DNA of 64,000 nucleotides, taken from Bradyrhizobium liaoningense. GTDB taxonomy: Bacteria; Pseudomonadota; Alphaproteobacteria; Rhizobiales; Xanthobacteraceae. Positions within the stretch are counted from its first letter, which is position 1, and every line of letters starts with the position of its first letter. Of the stretch, positions 29,501 to 36,400 are shown piece after piece. The notes beneath the pieces were generated by a model, which saw only the letters and a list, made by a program, of their open reading frames with translations, did not search any database and was not told the DNA's origin. The translations under genes and the position numbers were made by a program. The stretch lies in NCBI RefSeq assembly GCF_018130785.1, contig NZ_JAFCJT010000010.1, positions 62,001-126,000 of the forward strand, in the 5' to 3' direction.

Positions 29501-29924
29501 GTGGAAGGCCGAAATAGACGAGCAGACCATCTCCAAGGTATTTCGCGAGATGACCGTCGTAGCGGTCGATCACGACGGCGCATGCCGCCTGATAGGCGAG
29601 CAGTAGATCGCGCAGCTGTTCAGGGTCCAGGGTACTGGAGAGAGCGGTGGAGTCGACGAGGTCGCAGAACATGACCGTCAATTGACGGCGTTCCCCCTCG
29701 GATGCGCTCGGAGCCGGAATGGCTGTCGCGTGCGTCGCCTGCGCGAGACCGGCGATCGCCTTGAGCAAACGTTTGCGGTCTGCCAGGCGTGCAATCCCGA
29801 GATCTTTCAGATCCTCGTTACTGAGCTCGGACAGCAGATCAAGGTCGACGCCGTTCTCGGCGAATGTTTCGGCAAATCGTCCAAGCCCGAGATCCTCGAG
29901 CCAAGCCCTGACATCGTGGCTCAT
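26586..29924 (-). CDS. SAM domain-class III adenylate/guanylate cyclase-AAA ATPase-TPR protein
   Basis: A 1112-residue multidomain protein. An N-terminal SAM domain (about 4-62: WLEDLGLGRFAETFAENGVD) is followed by a class III cyclase domain (about 80-260) with metal-binding Asp88 (FCDLVDST) and Asp132 (GDGLLVYFG) and the catalytic region VGETPNVAARLQ. The AAA16-type ATPase has Walker A GEPGIGKS at 308-315. The remaining 600 residues are helical TPR-like repeats. The cyclase residues needed for metal binding and the Asn/Arg pair are present, so it may make a cyclic nucleotide in response to a partner sensed through the TPRs. Rhizobia carry large paralogous sets of this architecture; the trigger is unknown. 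Confidence 0.9.
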   Translation of the reverse strand: MSHDVRAWLEDLGLGRFAETFAENGVDLDLLSELSNEDLKDLGIARLADRKRLLKAIAGLAQATHATAIPAPSASEGERRQLTVMFCDLVDSTALSSTLDPEQLRDLLLAYQAACAVVIDRYDGHLAKYLGDGLLVYFGLPRAHEDDAQRAVSAGLDIVEAVALLNRDLFRKVGIQLGVRLGVHTGLVVAGEMGAVGAREEMAIVGETPNVAARLQSLATPNALVISASTQRLVGGLFTYEDIGVHQLKGVARPVQAWRVTGERLTESRFEALHPGGPFPLIGREEEVNFLLRRWEQAKQGDGQVVLLCGEPGIGKSRIAEALVERIADLPHVRLRCQCSAYFTTSALYPFARQLVQAAGFLPTDPPAIKLNKLEQMLAESEQAVPEIASLFAGLLSIPVASHYPRLELTAESLKRRTVTALVDRVLGLATRKPVLIVVEDAHWIDASSADVIAAAMDRVQDSRVLILITYRPDYIPPWSGRPHLTMLMLNRLSRAQAADMVGALAATEALPAEIIQEIVAKTDGVPLFIEELTKAVLEAGLANDEAGCGRAGRLQLSVPMTLQDALVARLDRTAGTKEVAQVAAVLGREFSEALLTAVLPPNRGALTGALDALVQAGLLFRRGSPPQTSYVFKHALVQDAAYGTLLLTSRQQLHAQSADVLEQQFPEIAEAQPELLAHHYAAAGIYDRAIAYWQRSGTRARERSNYVEAEHVLTAAVALVPQLRDEARKRTELDLQMALGAVYRAIRGSGSPQTELTYRRARALCEEVGDADRLLEVIYGQFVGAFNRPKLHDAERYASEFMEIAEHDHNASALKVAEYLIGSTAFLLGDLVRARQHLEDSLRVDGVDRERVNRYSHGQYPTFPLIYLAWTMFALGFPNQGHALAGEAIGVARDRSEFYYAMALSNDCYLHHMSGDCAAVEANIATLVDLAAKRGIVVFHATAHLFEGWTRAIRGAPEDGIDLMREALAKLAATEQKVEHPYKRSILAETCLRAGRWSEAEEQLDEALRLVRTTDERWYEAEVHRLAAELALAKGDKVNAGLEFERARTLATAQSARMWELRAATGLARLWREAGKVSQARTLLAPVLGRFTEGLDTRDFIEAKAIFDGPT

Positions 29925-30440
29925 TGCCGTGTCCTCGGACCCCCAAGAGTATCGCTTGAGTTCGCCGGCCCGTCACTGAGGTGGAGCGAGCTGACCGTTA
30001 TCTTTGGCCGATGAGCAATCCTATCTCATACTATTTCGCCTGTGGGGCAAGGGGCAATCTTCGCTCGAATGCTGCTTGCTTCGCGGGATCGACCATCGTT
30101 GCGCGGTGCGGGACAACGCGGCTGGACTCAAATCGTGTTCTCGCAGGTGAGGGGTGTCGCGAGCACGCGCGCCACGAGAGACCAACGCGCGGGCCGCGAC
30201 CGCGCTTTGCGGCGAGGGCAGAAGTGATGTAACTTCTCTTGCGAGCTGCCATGAGGACGTGCCGACAGTCCTGTGTTCGCCAACTATCTTAGCGGCAGCG
30301 CTGATGCCGTCGGCGGGCAAATTCCTAGACCTGTAATCTCTGGTCTGTTCAATCGCAGTCAAAACCGAGGCGCGAATGACGTGCACACCGCGTGAGGTGC
30401 GCGTGAAGGAAAATGCCGTATTTCACATCAGGAGCTTACA
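29925..30440. other. Gene-poor intergenic stretch
   Basis: 516 bases between divergent genes. Short open frames on both strands lack ribosome sites, hydrophobic pattern or family features. I see no hairpin, repeat or promoter I could defend, though promoters for both flanking genes must be here. Confidence 0.5.
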
Positions 30441-30968
30441 ATGGATCGGAAAACCTTTCTGGTCGGCATTATCGCCGCCGCATGCCTTGTTACAACCTCT
30501 ACACTCATGCCGGGCACCGGGCACGCCCAAGCGGATCCGAGAGTAACGAAATCGATGGAATCCTTAAAAGCTATGACGGCGAAATTAGGAGCCCCCAAGC
30601 TCGAAGGAAGGGAAGCTGTTGGGGGCAAAGACGCACCCGCTCTGTATTTCGGCACGACTAAGATCAGTAACAACTTTGACATCGTCGACGCGGTTGGAAG
30701 CGAGGACGGCAAAGGGATGACGGCCACGCTGTTTGCAAAAGACGGAGGCGAATACGTCCGAGTATCCACAAGTGTGCCAAAGCCCGATGGAAGCGGCCGA
30801 GCAGTTGGCACCGTCCTAGCCGGGCCAGCGCTTGAATCGATCAAGGCGGGGAAGAGCTATTACGGCGAGGTGCCGATACTGGGTACGCCCTACATAACGG
30901 GATACGAACCGATCAAGGACAGTACGGGCGCCGAAATCGGCGCCTATTACGTCGGCTACAAGAAGTAG
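30441..30968 (+). CDS. Stand-alone periplasmic Cache-domain protein
   Basis: A 175-residue secreted protein: signal peptide (FLVGIIAAACLVTTS...GHA-Q), then a single Cache-type sensor domain. The pattern YVRVSTSVPKPDGSGRAVGTVL, the GKSYYGEVPILGTPYITGYEPIKD strand and the ending GAYYVGYKK are those of the periplasmic ligand-binding Cache 3/Cache 2 modules usually fused to chemoreceptors or sensor kinases. Here the protein ends with the domain, with no membrane helix or signalling part, so it may act as a free ligand-binding or partner protein. AGGAG lies seven bases before ATG 30441. Confidence 0.8.
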   Translation: MDRKTFLVGIIAAACLVTTSTLMPGTGHAQADPRVTKSMESLKAMTAKLGAPKLEGREAVGGKDAPALYFGTTKISNNFDIVDAVGSEDGKGMTATLFAKDGGEYVRVSTSVPKPDGSGRAVGTVLAGPALESIKAGKSYYGEVPILGTPYITGYEPIKDSTGAEIGAYYVGYKK

Positions 30969-31346
30969 TCGAGAGCCATAAGAAATCGTCTGGCGACACT
31001 GGACGCGCAGCCGTGGCTGTCGAGGCCCGAGTTGGGTCAAAATGCGGAGAACTCAGAGTGAGCAAAGTCAGTCCGCTCCACCCACCAAGCGGACCTCAAT
31101 GAAAGGTGTCTCCACTTCGCTGATGGGTCACAAGCAGAAGAAAGCGCGGGTTGATGGAGCGGGGCGCGGCCGCTCGCCCGCGGAGGGTGTGTTCAACTGC
31201 TTATCCTGAAGCCGAAAAGTCTTCCAATACTCGAAAGGGCTAACTCGATAGTTCAGTTGCGCGGCGCGGCTCGACTGAGCAAGGTCATTATGCCGGACAA
31301 TTGCCGTTTAACCCCGTCGGGTCTGCCTCAGATCAGCCGGCGAGCG
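30969..31346. other. Intergenic stretch in the small-gene region
   Basis: 378 bases without a supported gene. The sequence is low in recognisable motifs; I see no terminator with a T-tract after the Cache gene and no promoter hexamers. Confidence 0.45.
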
Positions 31347-31505
31347 ATGATTCCGCTCGTTTGGTTCGATTGGATGGCACACAGCTGCTCGGAGCCTTTC
31401 GTGTGGTCCTATGCTGTTGCGGCGCTGTTCCTAGCGCTGTTAATGTTTGGTGCGATCGGGCTTGTTATTTTCAGCTTTGACTTTCCTGATGAACCGCGAG
31501 CTTAA
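31347..31505 (+). CDS. Small single-helix membrane protein (putative)
   Basis: A 52-residue frame starting MIPLVWFDWMAHSCSEPF followed by one strong hydrophobic helix (about residues 17-43: SYAVAALFLALLMFGAIGLVIFSF) and the acidic end DFPDEPRA. No family recognised. A longer in-frame start at 31257 adds a basic, non-hydrophobic leader and is less likely; no strong ribosome site supports either. It lies alone between gaps. Confidence 0.45.
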   Translation: MIPLVWFDWMAHSCSEPFVWSYAVAALFLALLMFGAIGLVIFSFDFPDEPRA

Positions 31506-31687
31506 GCATCGCTCATTCAGGCGTCGCGCACCAAGGCTGGAGTCCCGCTAGGGGCTGTTATCGGAAGCCAGCCGTCGGCCGGTCGGAATGACTGCTAAGG
31601 GGCCAGAGGCTCACTTAGCTACCTGCCTCGTTTCACAAAGGGGCGCCAAAACCTATCCTGCGGCAAGCCGTCCATAACCGATGCAGC

Positions 31688-31828
31688 TCATCGTCTGATG
31701 GGGCCCGAGTGGTCCATGCCGGTCTCGATGCACTCTTTCTTCAATTTTCTGTATTCCGGCGATCCGTAGAAATAGAGACCCGCAAGCATGGCCAGCGCCA
31801 AGCCTACACCCACCACGGCGCGCCGCAT
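31688..31828 (-). CDS. Small membrane-anchored protein, 46 residues
   Basis: Reading MRRAVVGVGLALAMLAGLYFYG..., it has a basic start, a single hydrophobic helix (about 5-21) and a charged, Lys/Glu-rich C-terminal part (PEYRKLKKECIETGMDHSG) with one Cys. The ATG at 31828 has GAAGG a few bases upstream, the best ribosome site in this neighbourhood. No family is recognised, and it could be an inner-membrane microprotein. Shorter than the usual cutoff for automated calling, so easily missed. Confidence 0.5.
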   Translation of the reverse strand: MRRAVVGVGLALAMLAGLYFYGSPEYRKLKKECIETGMDHSGPIRR

Positions 31829-31940
31829 TAGCCTTCGTCGTCAGTCATGCGTTTCCTCGTCGTCGCGCGGGCCAAGGATCTGCCATTGCCTCCGGTACAA
31901 TCGTACGCGCCAAAAACCGATAGCACATCTTGTAAGCATT

Positions 31941-31969
31941 TTAAGAAACTATTGAATGTTGGCCATAAT
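31941..31969 (+). promoter_or_regulatory. Candidate sigma-70-type promoter
   Basis: TTAAGA (31941-31946), 17 bases, then CATAAT (31964-31969), in a notably AT-rich stretch. It lies about 33 bases before the start at 32003. Four of six and five of six consensus matches. Confidence 0.4.
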
Positions 31970-32002
31970 ACTCGATGCATATTGAATATTTTGAGGACAA
32001 TG

Positions 32003-32314
32003 ATGTCCGACATCATCAATTTCCCTCGTCCCGCACCGCATGCTGCCATCGTTCGGCTAAATGGACTCACAAATGTGCTGTCCGAGTTGGATGGAGAGAA
32101 CCTTCGCACCCTAGATGACATGCGTCACGCACTATGGGTGCTCGACCTTGCCAACCAGTGCGTTCGGATCATTCTCCGCGATTTCGCAGATGATCCGAAC
32201 ATCCGTCAGCTTGCTCGGCACGCGGAAGAGCTGACCGCTTCGATGGAGGAAGCCCGTTACCTGGTTCAGGACCGGGGCAACAAATACCTGACACTGCGCC
32301 GCTCCCGGCGGTGA
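32003..32314 (+). CDS. Hypothetical protein, helical
   Basis: A 103-residue protein of unknown family. It begins MSDIINFPRPAPH, continues as amphipathic helices (LNGLTNVLSELDGENLRTLDDMRHALWVLDLANQCVRIILRDFADD) and ends with a basic tail (DRGNKYLTLRRSRR). GAGG with a six-base spacer selects the ATG at 32003 over the one at 32000. It is followed by another small gene 51 bases on. It may interact with a partner through its leucine-rich helices; no more can be said. Confidence 0.6.
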   Translation: MSDIINFPRPAPHAAIVRLNGLTNVLSELDGENLRTLDDMRHALWVLDLANQCVRIILRDFADDPNIRQLARHAEELTASMEEARYLVQDRGNKYLTLRRSRR

Positions 32315-32365
32315 CGCCGACCTGGTTGGAAGATGATCTAACGCGAGGTTGAAAGGGCCCGGGAT

Positions 32366-32578
32366 ATGAGGCTTGTCGCAACCCATCGGTATTCTTTTCT
32401 CGATGTCCAGACTCTGACTGAGCGTCAGGCGCGTGACACGCTATTTCGATACGGCGACAATTCCTTCCTGTTGCACATGACTCCCGGCGAAGGGGAGGAC
32501 GACCAGCTTTTCTGGTTGGATAGCCGTGCGGCACTGCTCTGGATAAATCAAAGCGTCGAGGAATTCGGATCATTCTAA
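32366..32578 (+). CDS. Hypothetical small protein
   Basis: A 70-residue protein starting MRLVATHRYSFLDVQTLTER, with a mixed charged/hydrophobic pattern and an acidic segment (GEGEDDQLFWLDSRAALLW). No family recognised. It sits between the helical protein and the PilZ gene, all on the plus strand with gaps of 51 and 24 bases, so they may form a small transcription unit. The ribosome site is weak. Confidence 0.5.
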   Translation: MRLVATHRYSFLDVQTLTERQARDTLFRYGDNSFLLHMTPGEGEDDQLFWLDSRAALLWINQSVEEFGSF

Positions 32579-32602
32579 GGGGGGAATAGGAGCCTGCAGC
32601 CA

Positions 32603-32845
32603 ATGGTAGAGACCCGGCATGCACCACGGTTCCGAGTGGCAATGCCAGCCCAGATCGAGTGCAGGCGCGACAAAATTCCTTGCGTGATCCGCAATATCTC
32701 GACGTCAGGTGCGGCGCTGCAACTTCAGGAATCGACTGACCGAATACCTGTCGCCTTCGCATTGATCGTATTGGACTCTGCTCTGAAGTTGCCCTGTCGC
32801 GTGGTCTGGCGGGCCCCCTTCAGAATCGGCGTGATGTTCGTTTGA
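32603..32845 (+). CDS. PilZ-domain protein (c-di-GMP receptor type)
   Basis: An 80-residue single PilZ domain. The c-di-GMP contact motifs are visible: RHAPR at residues 5-9 (RxxxR) and NISTSGAAL (the D/N-x-S-x-x-G element). The rest is a beta barrel (CRRDKIPCVIRN, PVAFALIVLD, LPCRVVWRAPFRIGVMFV). It probably binds c-di-GMP and relays the signal to a partner. AGGAG lies upstream. It follows the 70-residue protein by 24 bases. An inverted repeat GGTAATT...AATTACC at 32869-32890 lies shortly after, without a T-tract. Confidence 0.85.
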   Translation: MVETRHAPRFRVAMPAQIECRRDKIPCVIRNISTSGAALQLQESTDRIPVAFALIVLDSALKLPCRVVWRAPFRIGVMFV

Positions 32846-33074
32846 AGGTTGTTCGGGCTTTGACGGCAGGTAATTTGGCGCTCAATTACCACCAGGGGAT
32901 CGTGTCAACCGGCGTCCAAGTTCGCACGCCGAAATGGCAGCCTGGCGCCCGCTTTTGGAGAACGCGCGGTGTCTCCTATGGTCAAACGGCGAAATCGCCG
33001 GAACGCGCGCCTAAGTCCGCTTCACATCTTCAAGCGAACGTCGCATCTGAGAGAACACGCCAGAAGCCGCTTCC

Positions 33075-34565
33075 TCACTTCGACGGCGTCGCCGCCCCGC
33101 CGTCCGCTTTCTCCCGCACATGGACGACCGCGATGTCGTCCGCGTAGATCCGCTTCCAGCCCTTGAGCTGGTCAAGGATTTGCGGGCCCGGCGCATCGGC
33201 GACCAATAGCGTCGCGTCGATCTTGTACTGGTCGAGCAGGCGCGGCAGCAGCTCGGGCTTCTTGCCTTCCGTCGCCTTGAAGAAGTCCATCACGAACTTT
33301 TCGCCATAGAGCTCGGCACGGCCGTCGACGTAAACAGGGATATCGCGCGAGATCAGATAGCCGCCGAACTGGTAGGCGTTGAAGATGCGCTGTACCCCAA
33401 GCTTCTCGAGCAGGTCGACTGCCGCAACCGGCGTCTGCGCCATCGTGAAGGTGAAGCGGTGGTGGCTCATGTAGAGCGAGGTCGAGGTCCAGCTCGCGGC
33501 GACGATCATGAGCGCGCCGATTGCGGTGACGTAGCGGGCCGGCCAGCGGTCGGCTCCAGTGGCGTCAACCGGCGGGCGCGAGAACATCTCGCCGAGCGGC
33601 TTTGCCAGCACCAGCGGCACCAGGAATGCGAATGCCTCGATGCTCCTGACATGGGTCAGTGCGCTCCAGGTCAGGAACAGGATCAGGAAGATCCTGGGCG
33701 CCGAGAGCACGAGGCCGCGATAGTAGCCGAGCGCGATCAGGCCGAGCAGTGCGCCCTCGAACGAGGTGAAGGTCGCAAAGTTCGCCGGCATCCATTCGAA
33801 GATCAGCGAGAGCAGCTCGCCGAGGCTGAGGATGTTGGTCGCGCCCATCAGTGTCCGCCAGCCGTAAGGCGTGCAGCAGGCAGCGATCAGCGCGGCGACA
33901 CCGAACAGCACCCAGCGCATGAACAGGGAAAGCCGTTTTCCCTTTTCGGCGTGCTCGACCGCCTCGAGCGAGATCGGGCCGATCAGCGCAAGGCCGAGCA
34001 CGAAGCCGCCATGCAGGTTTGCCCACAGCGCCATCAGCGGCAGCCAATACCAGGACGGCGCGCTCTTGCGATCGGCCGCCGCCATCAGCAGGCCGACCCA
34101 GGCCACCATGACCGGCAGCGCCAGGATATGAGGACGCGCCAGGACGTGATGCAGCGATAGCAGCAGCGCCAGCATCGCGAACAGCACCGCGCGCGGTGCG
34201 CCGATCTGCGCGTCGAGCAGGTAGACGAAGATCGCGGCCGCGAGCGCGGCCCCGATCGCGGTGAGGATCACGGGCCCGGCCCAGTCCCATTGTGCATGGG
34301 AGAAGGCGAACAGCACCTGCGACAGCCACGACGTCGAAATCCAGGTCTCGCCGGTCCGGGTGAAGGAATAGAAGTCCGTGTAGGGAAGGGCGCGGTGATC
34401 GAGGATCCATTGCCCAATCTTGATCTGCCAGAACGAGTCGGAGTCCTGAAGCAGCGTGTCGCCGACAAAGAGGAAGAAGAGATAGGCGCCGGCGCCGACG
34501 CACAGCGGCACCAGTGTGCGCGCGCGGCTCTGCACCGCGATGCTGTTGGCAAAGGAAAGGGACAT
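33075..34565 (-). CDS. Polytopic membrane protein, GT-C-like (putative)
   Basis: A 496-residue protein with about ten or more hydrophobic helices from residue 17 to about 390 and a soluble C-terminal part of about 100 residues. It resembles membrane-embedded glycosyltransferases or mannosyltransferase-like proteins of the Dol-P-sugar type: QDSDSFWQIKIGQWILDHRALPYTDFYSF near the N-terminus has the D-x-D/E-like spacing seen in that group, and the soluble end (FNAYQFGGYLISRDIPVYVDGRAELYGEKFVMDFF) matches a common GT-C-associated pattern. The substrate is unknown. It is divergent from the Flp pilin gene, which could be a substrate, but that is speculation. Confidence 0.65.
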   Translation of the reverse strand: MSLSFANSIAVQSRARTLVPLCVGAGAYLFFLFVGDTLLQDSDSFWQIKIGQWILDHRALPYTDFYSFTRTGETWISTSWLSQVLFAFSHAQWDWAGPVILTAIGAALAAAIFVYLLDAQIGAPRAVLFAMLALLLSLHHVLARPHILALPVMVAWVGLLMAAADRKSAPSWYWLPLMALWANLHGGFVLGLALIGPISLEAVEHAEKGKRLSLFMRWVLFGVAALIAACCTPYGWRTLMGATNILSLGELLSLIFEWMPANFATFTSFEGALLGLIALGYYRGLVLSAPRIFLILFLTWSALTHVRSIEAFAFLVPLVLAKPLGEMFSRPPVDATGADRWPARYVTAIGALMIVAASWTSTSLYMSHHRFTFTMAQTPVAAVDLLEKLGVQRIFNAYQFGGYLISRDIPVYVDGRAELYGEKFVMDFFKATEGKKPELLPRLLDQYKIDATLLVADAPGPQILDQLKGWKRIYADDIAVVHVREKADGGAATPSK

Positions 34566-34980
34566 GCCGCCTCGTCGTCCTGTTTGTTCTTGTCGGCCGG
34601 AGCATGATCCGGACCCGAAGGGCCGCGTTAGCGCAAAGTGTGTAGCGGTTTTCTGGGAAGATCATGCTCAAGCAATAACCTGAAGCGCGATGAACGATTC
34701 ATCTCCGCGCTTCAGGTCGAGCGGGCGGCATTGGACCACGCGCGGTCATAACTTCAGGTAAATCGCGCCCCGCAGCATTGCCGCGGATAGTTACGATTTA
34801 ACCGATTGTTCTCAATTCCGGTTTACCATCGTCGAATACGTGCAATCCGCTTCGTGTTTACGCAGTCGAATTAACTGCGGCGCAATTCTTTGCGTCTACG
34901 TTCGGTTCCATGGTCGGGCGGCGCTGGGAAGCTGAAGACCAGACCATTTGTAAGCCTCGTGTACTCTTTGGGAGCAGTCT
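34566..34980. other. Intergenic region upstream of the Flp pilin gene
   Basis: 415 bases. It contains a family B repeat (34600-34669), an AT-rich promoter-like stretch and a small inverted repeat CGCAGT-N7-ACTGCG (34861-34879). I looked for a -24/-12 sigma-54 promoter near 34870-34890 and found only a poor match. Confidence 0.5.
34600..34669. repeat. Dispersed intergenic repeat, family B (copy 1)
   Basis: About 70 bp beginning GAGCATGATCCGGACCC and ending GATCATGCTC, with perfect 10-bp terminal inverted repeats (GAGCATGATC/GATCATGCTC). The middle carries GGCCGCGTT.GCGCAAA and AGCGGTTTTC. A related copy is at 62844-62939. Confidence 0.75.
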
Positions 34981-35145
34981 ATGAAGAACCTCGTTTCGCG
35001 TTTCGTGAAGGATGAATCCGGCGCGACCGCCATTGAATACGGCCTGATCGCTGCCGGCATCGCGCTGGCGATCATCACCGTCGTCAACAACCTCGGCAGC
35101 TCGCTGAACACCAAGTTCGGCTCGATCTCGACCAGCCTCAAGTAA
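34981..35145 (+). CDS. Flp/Fap-family type IVb pilin
   Basis: A 54-residue pilin. The prepilin sequence is MKNLVSRFVKDESGATAIEYGL...; the peptidase cuts after Gly in SGATAIEYGL, and the Glu five residues into the mature form (IEY) is the conserved Glu5. The rest is one long hydrophobic helix (IAAGIALAIITVVNNLG) and a short polar tail. GGGAG lies seven bases upstream, and a strong terminator follows, so it is expressed alone. No tad/cpa machinery lies within the window. Confidence 0.93.
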   Translation: MKNLVSRFVKDESGATAIEYGLIAAGIALAIITVVNNLGSSLNTKFGSISTSLK

Positions 35146-35170
35146 GACTGGACGATCCGAGAAAGTTTGA

Positions 35171-35200
35171 GAGCCCCGTCCTGGACGGGGCTCTTTTCTT
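35171..35200 (+). terminator. Rho-independent terminator after the Flp pilin gene
   Basis: Perfect 10-bp stem GAGCCCCGTC/GACGGGGCTC with a CTG loop, followed by TTTTCTTTT. It lies 25 bases after the stop codon. Confidence 0.93.
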
Positions 35201-35291
35201 TTGGGGGGCAGTCGCTACGGACGCGTTAAATTTCTCCGGCTTGCGGCATTTGAGGTGAGCGTCGTTGGGGATGCGGAAGTTTCCGCAGCCG

Positions 35292-35455
35292 TCATGGCTG
35301 GCTTGTTGTCCCAGCCATCCACGCCTTGCTTCGCGGGACAAAGAACGTGGATGTCCGGGCCTTCGCCGCGCCGAAGCGGCTTCGGCCGCGCAGGCGGGAC
35401 GGGCCCAGGCTTGACGCTCCTGTCCATTCGCCATGACGCTCCACGCATTTGCATC
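35292..35455. repeat. Dispersed intergenic repeat (CATGGCTGG...AACGTGGATG type)
   Basis: GTCATGGCTGGCTTGTTGTCCCAG...CCATCCACG, then AACGTGGATGTCCGGGCC..., i.e. CATCCACG paired with CGTGGATG. This pattern is a common intergenic element in Bradyrhizobium as I remember it. It lies between the pilin terminator and the TetR promoter. Confidence 0.5.
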
Positions 35456-35467
35456 TTGTCATCCAGT

Positions 35468-35483
35468 CTGAATAGTTGTTCAG
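35468..35483. promoter_or_regulatory. Candidate operator upstream of the third TetR gene
   Basis: CTGAATAGTTGTTCAG is an imperfect palindrome (5-bp arms CTGAA/TTCAG) 86 bases before the TetR start. A further AATAGTTG...CAACTATT inverted repeat (35471-35478 and 35502-35509) overlaps it. Weaker than the other two operators in this window. Confidence 0.35.
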
Positions 35484-35569
35484 TCCTTGCGGGACGATTT
35501 GCAACTATTGCAGTGACGACGCGTTCGGCCGCAGGGCGTGCGGCTGGCGTGTGGGACAGGAAGCGCGCC

Positions 35570-36250
35570 ATGGTTTATCGGCGGACGCATCAAGTGGTGA
35601 AGCGCCTTGCGGCCAGGCGCAGTGCGATACTTGCTGCAGCGCGGGAAGCTGCGGCGGAGGGCGGGATGGCGGCGGTGCAGATCGCGCCGGTCGCGGTCCG
35701 GGCCAGTGTCGCGGCCGGGACGGTCTACCGCTACTTCCCGTCCAAGGCCGAGCTCATCTCCGAATTGATTGCCGAGGTGTCGCGCGACGAGCTCGCTGCG
35801 ATCCGCCGGGCGGCCGATGCCGCGCCCGGCCCATCCTCGGCGCTGGCGGCAGCCGTCACCACCGTGGCGGTCCATACGCTGTCGCAGCGCAGGCTGGCCT
35901 GGGGTATCCTGGCCGAGCCGGTCGACGTCGATGTCAGCGCGTCCCGCTTGGCCAGCCGCCGCGAGATCGCCGGCGAGATCGCCACGCGGATCGACGCTGC
36001 CGTGCGTGCCGGCCACCTGCCGGCGCAGGACACCGCGCTCGCCGCCACCGCGCTGTTAGGGGCGCTGCATGAGGCGCTGGTCGGGCCGCTTGCGCCCGAC
36101 AATCTCGAAGATCCCGCCAGGATGCGCGATGCGGTGCAGACCGTGACGCTGCTGGCGCTGCGCGCCGTCGGTGTCATGGACGCCCGCGCCAGGGGGCTGG
36201 TGGTGCAGCAGACGCTGTTGCCGGCGGCGAAGGCGCTGGTCGGGGCTTAA
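35570..36250 (+). CDS. TetR/AcrR family regulator
   Basis: A 226-residue regulator. The DNA-binding domain covers about residues 12-62 (AARRSAILAAAREAAAEGGMAAVQIAPVAVRASVAAGTVYRYFPSKAELI). A helical ligand domain follows. Start at 35570 chosen by AGGAAG upstream; the upstream open frame crosses a repeat element and is rejected. It is convergent with the pyk operon, so a divergent target is not visible here; its regulon lies elsewhere or it regulates itself. Confidence 0.88.
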   Translation: MVYRRTHQVVKRLAARRSAILAAAREAAAEGGMAAVQIAPVAVRASVAAGTVYRYFPSKAELISELIAEVSRDELAAIRRAADAAPGPSSALAAAVTTVAVHTLSQRRLAWGILAEPVDVDVSASRLASRREIAGEIATRIDAAVRAGHLPAQDTALAATALLGALHEALVGPLAPDNLEDPARMRDAVQTVTLLALRAVGVMDARARGLVVQQTLLPAAKALVGA

Positions 36251-36318
36251 AACACCGGCGAGATCGGGGTGGAAACCTGATCGCGCTCAGGCCGTTGCCT
36301 CTGCGCGTCTTTTCGAAA

Positions 36319-36375
36319 AACCCCGGCACATTCGCCGGATCAGCCGGCTACTGTGCATGGGGTTGTTTTCGACAT
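36319..36375. terminator. Probable bidirectional terminator between convergent tetR and pyk
   Basis: Nested pairing: AACCCC (36319-36324) with GGGGTT (36359-36364), GCAC with GTGC, and inner GCCGG with CCGGC. TTTT-rich sequence follows on both sides (GTTTTCGACATTTTTG on plus, GTTTTTCGAAAAG on minus). The stem contains bulges. Confidence 0.6.
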
Positions 36376-36400
36376 TTTTGTTTGCCGCCCGCAGGCCGAC

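Noticed and set aside
30021..30386. A 121-codon minus-strand frame in the gap after the cyclase gene
   Set aside because: No ribosome site, no recognisable domain, and residue composition typical of random reading of GC-rich DNA.
34860..34900. Sigma-54 (-24/-12) promoter before the Flp pilin gene
   Set aside because: The match to TGGCAC-N5-TTGC is poor: only part of each box is present.
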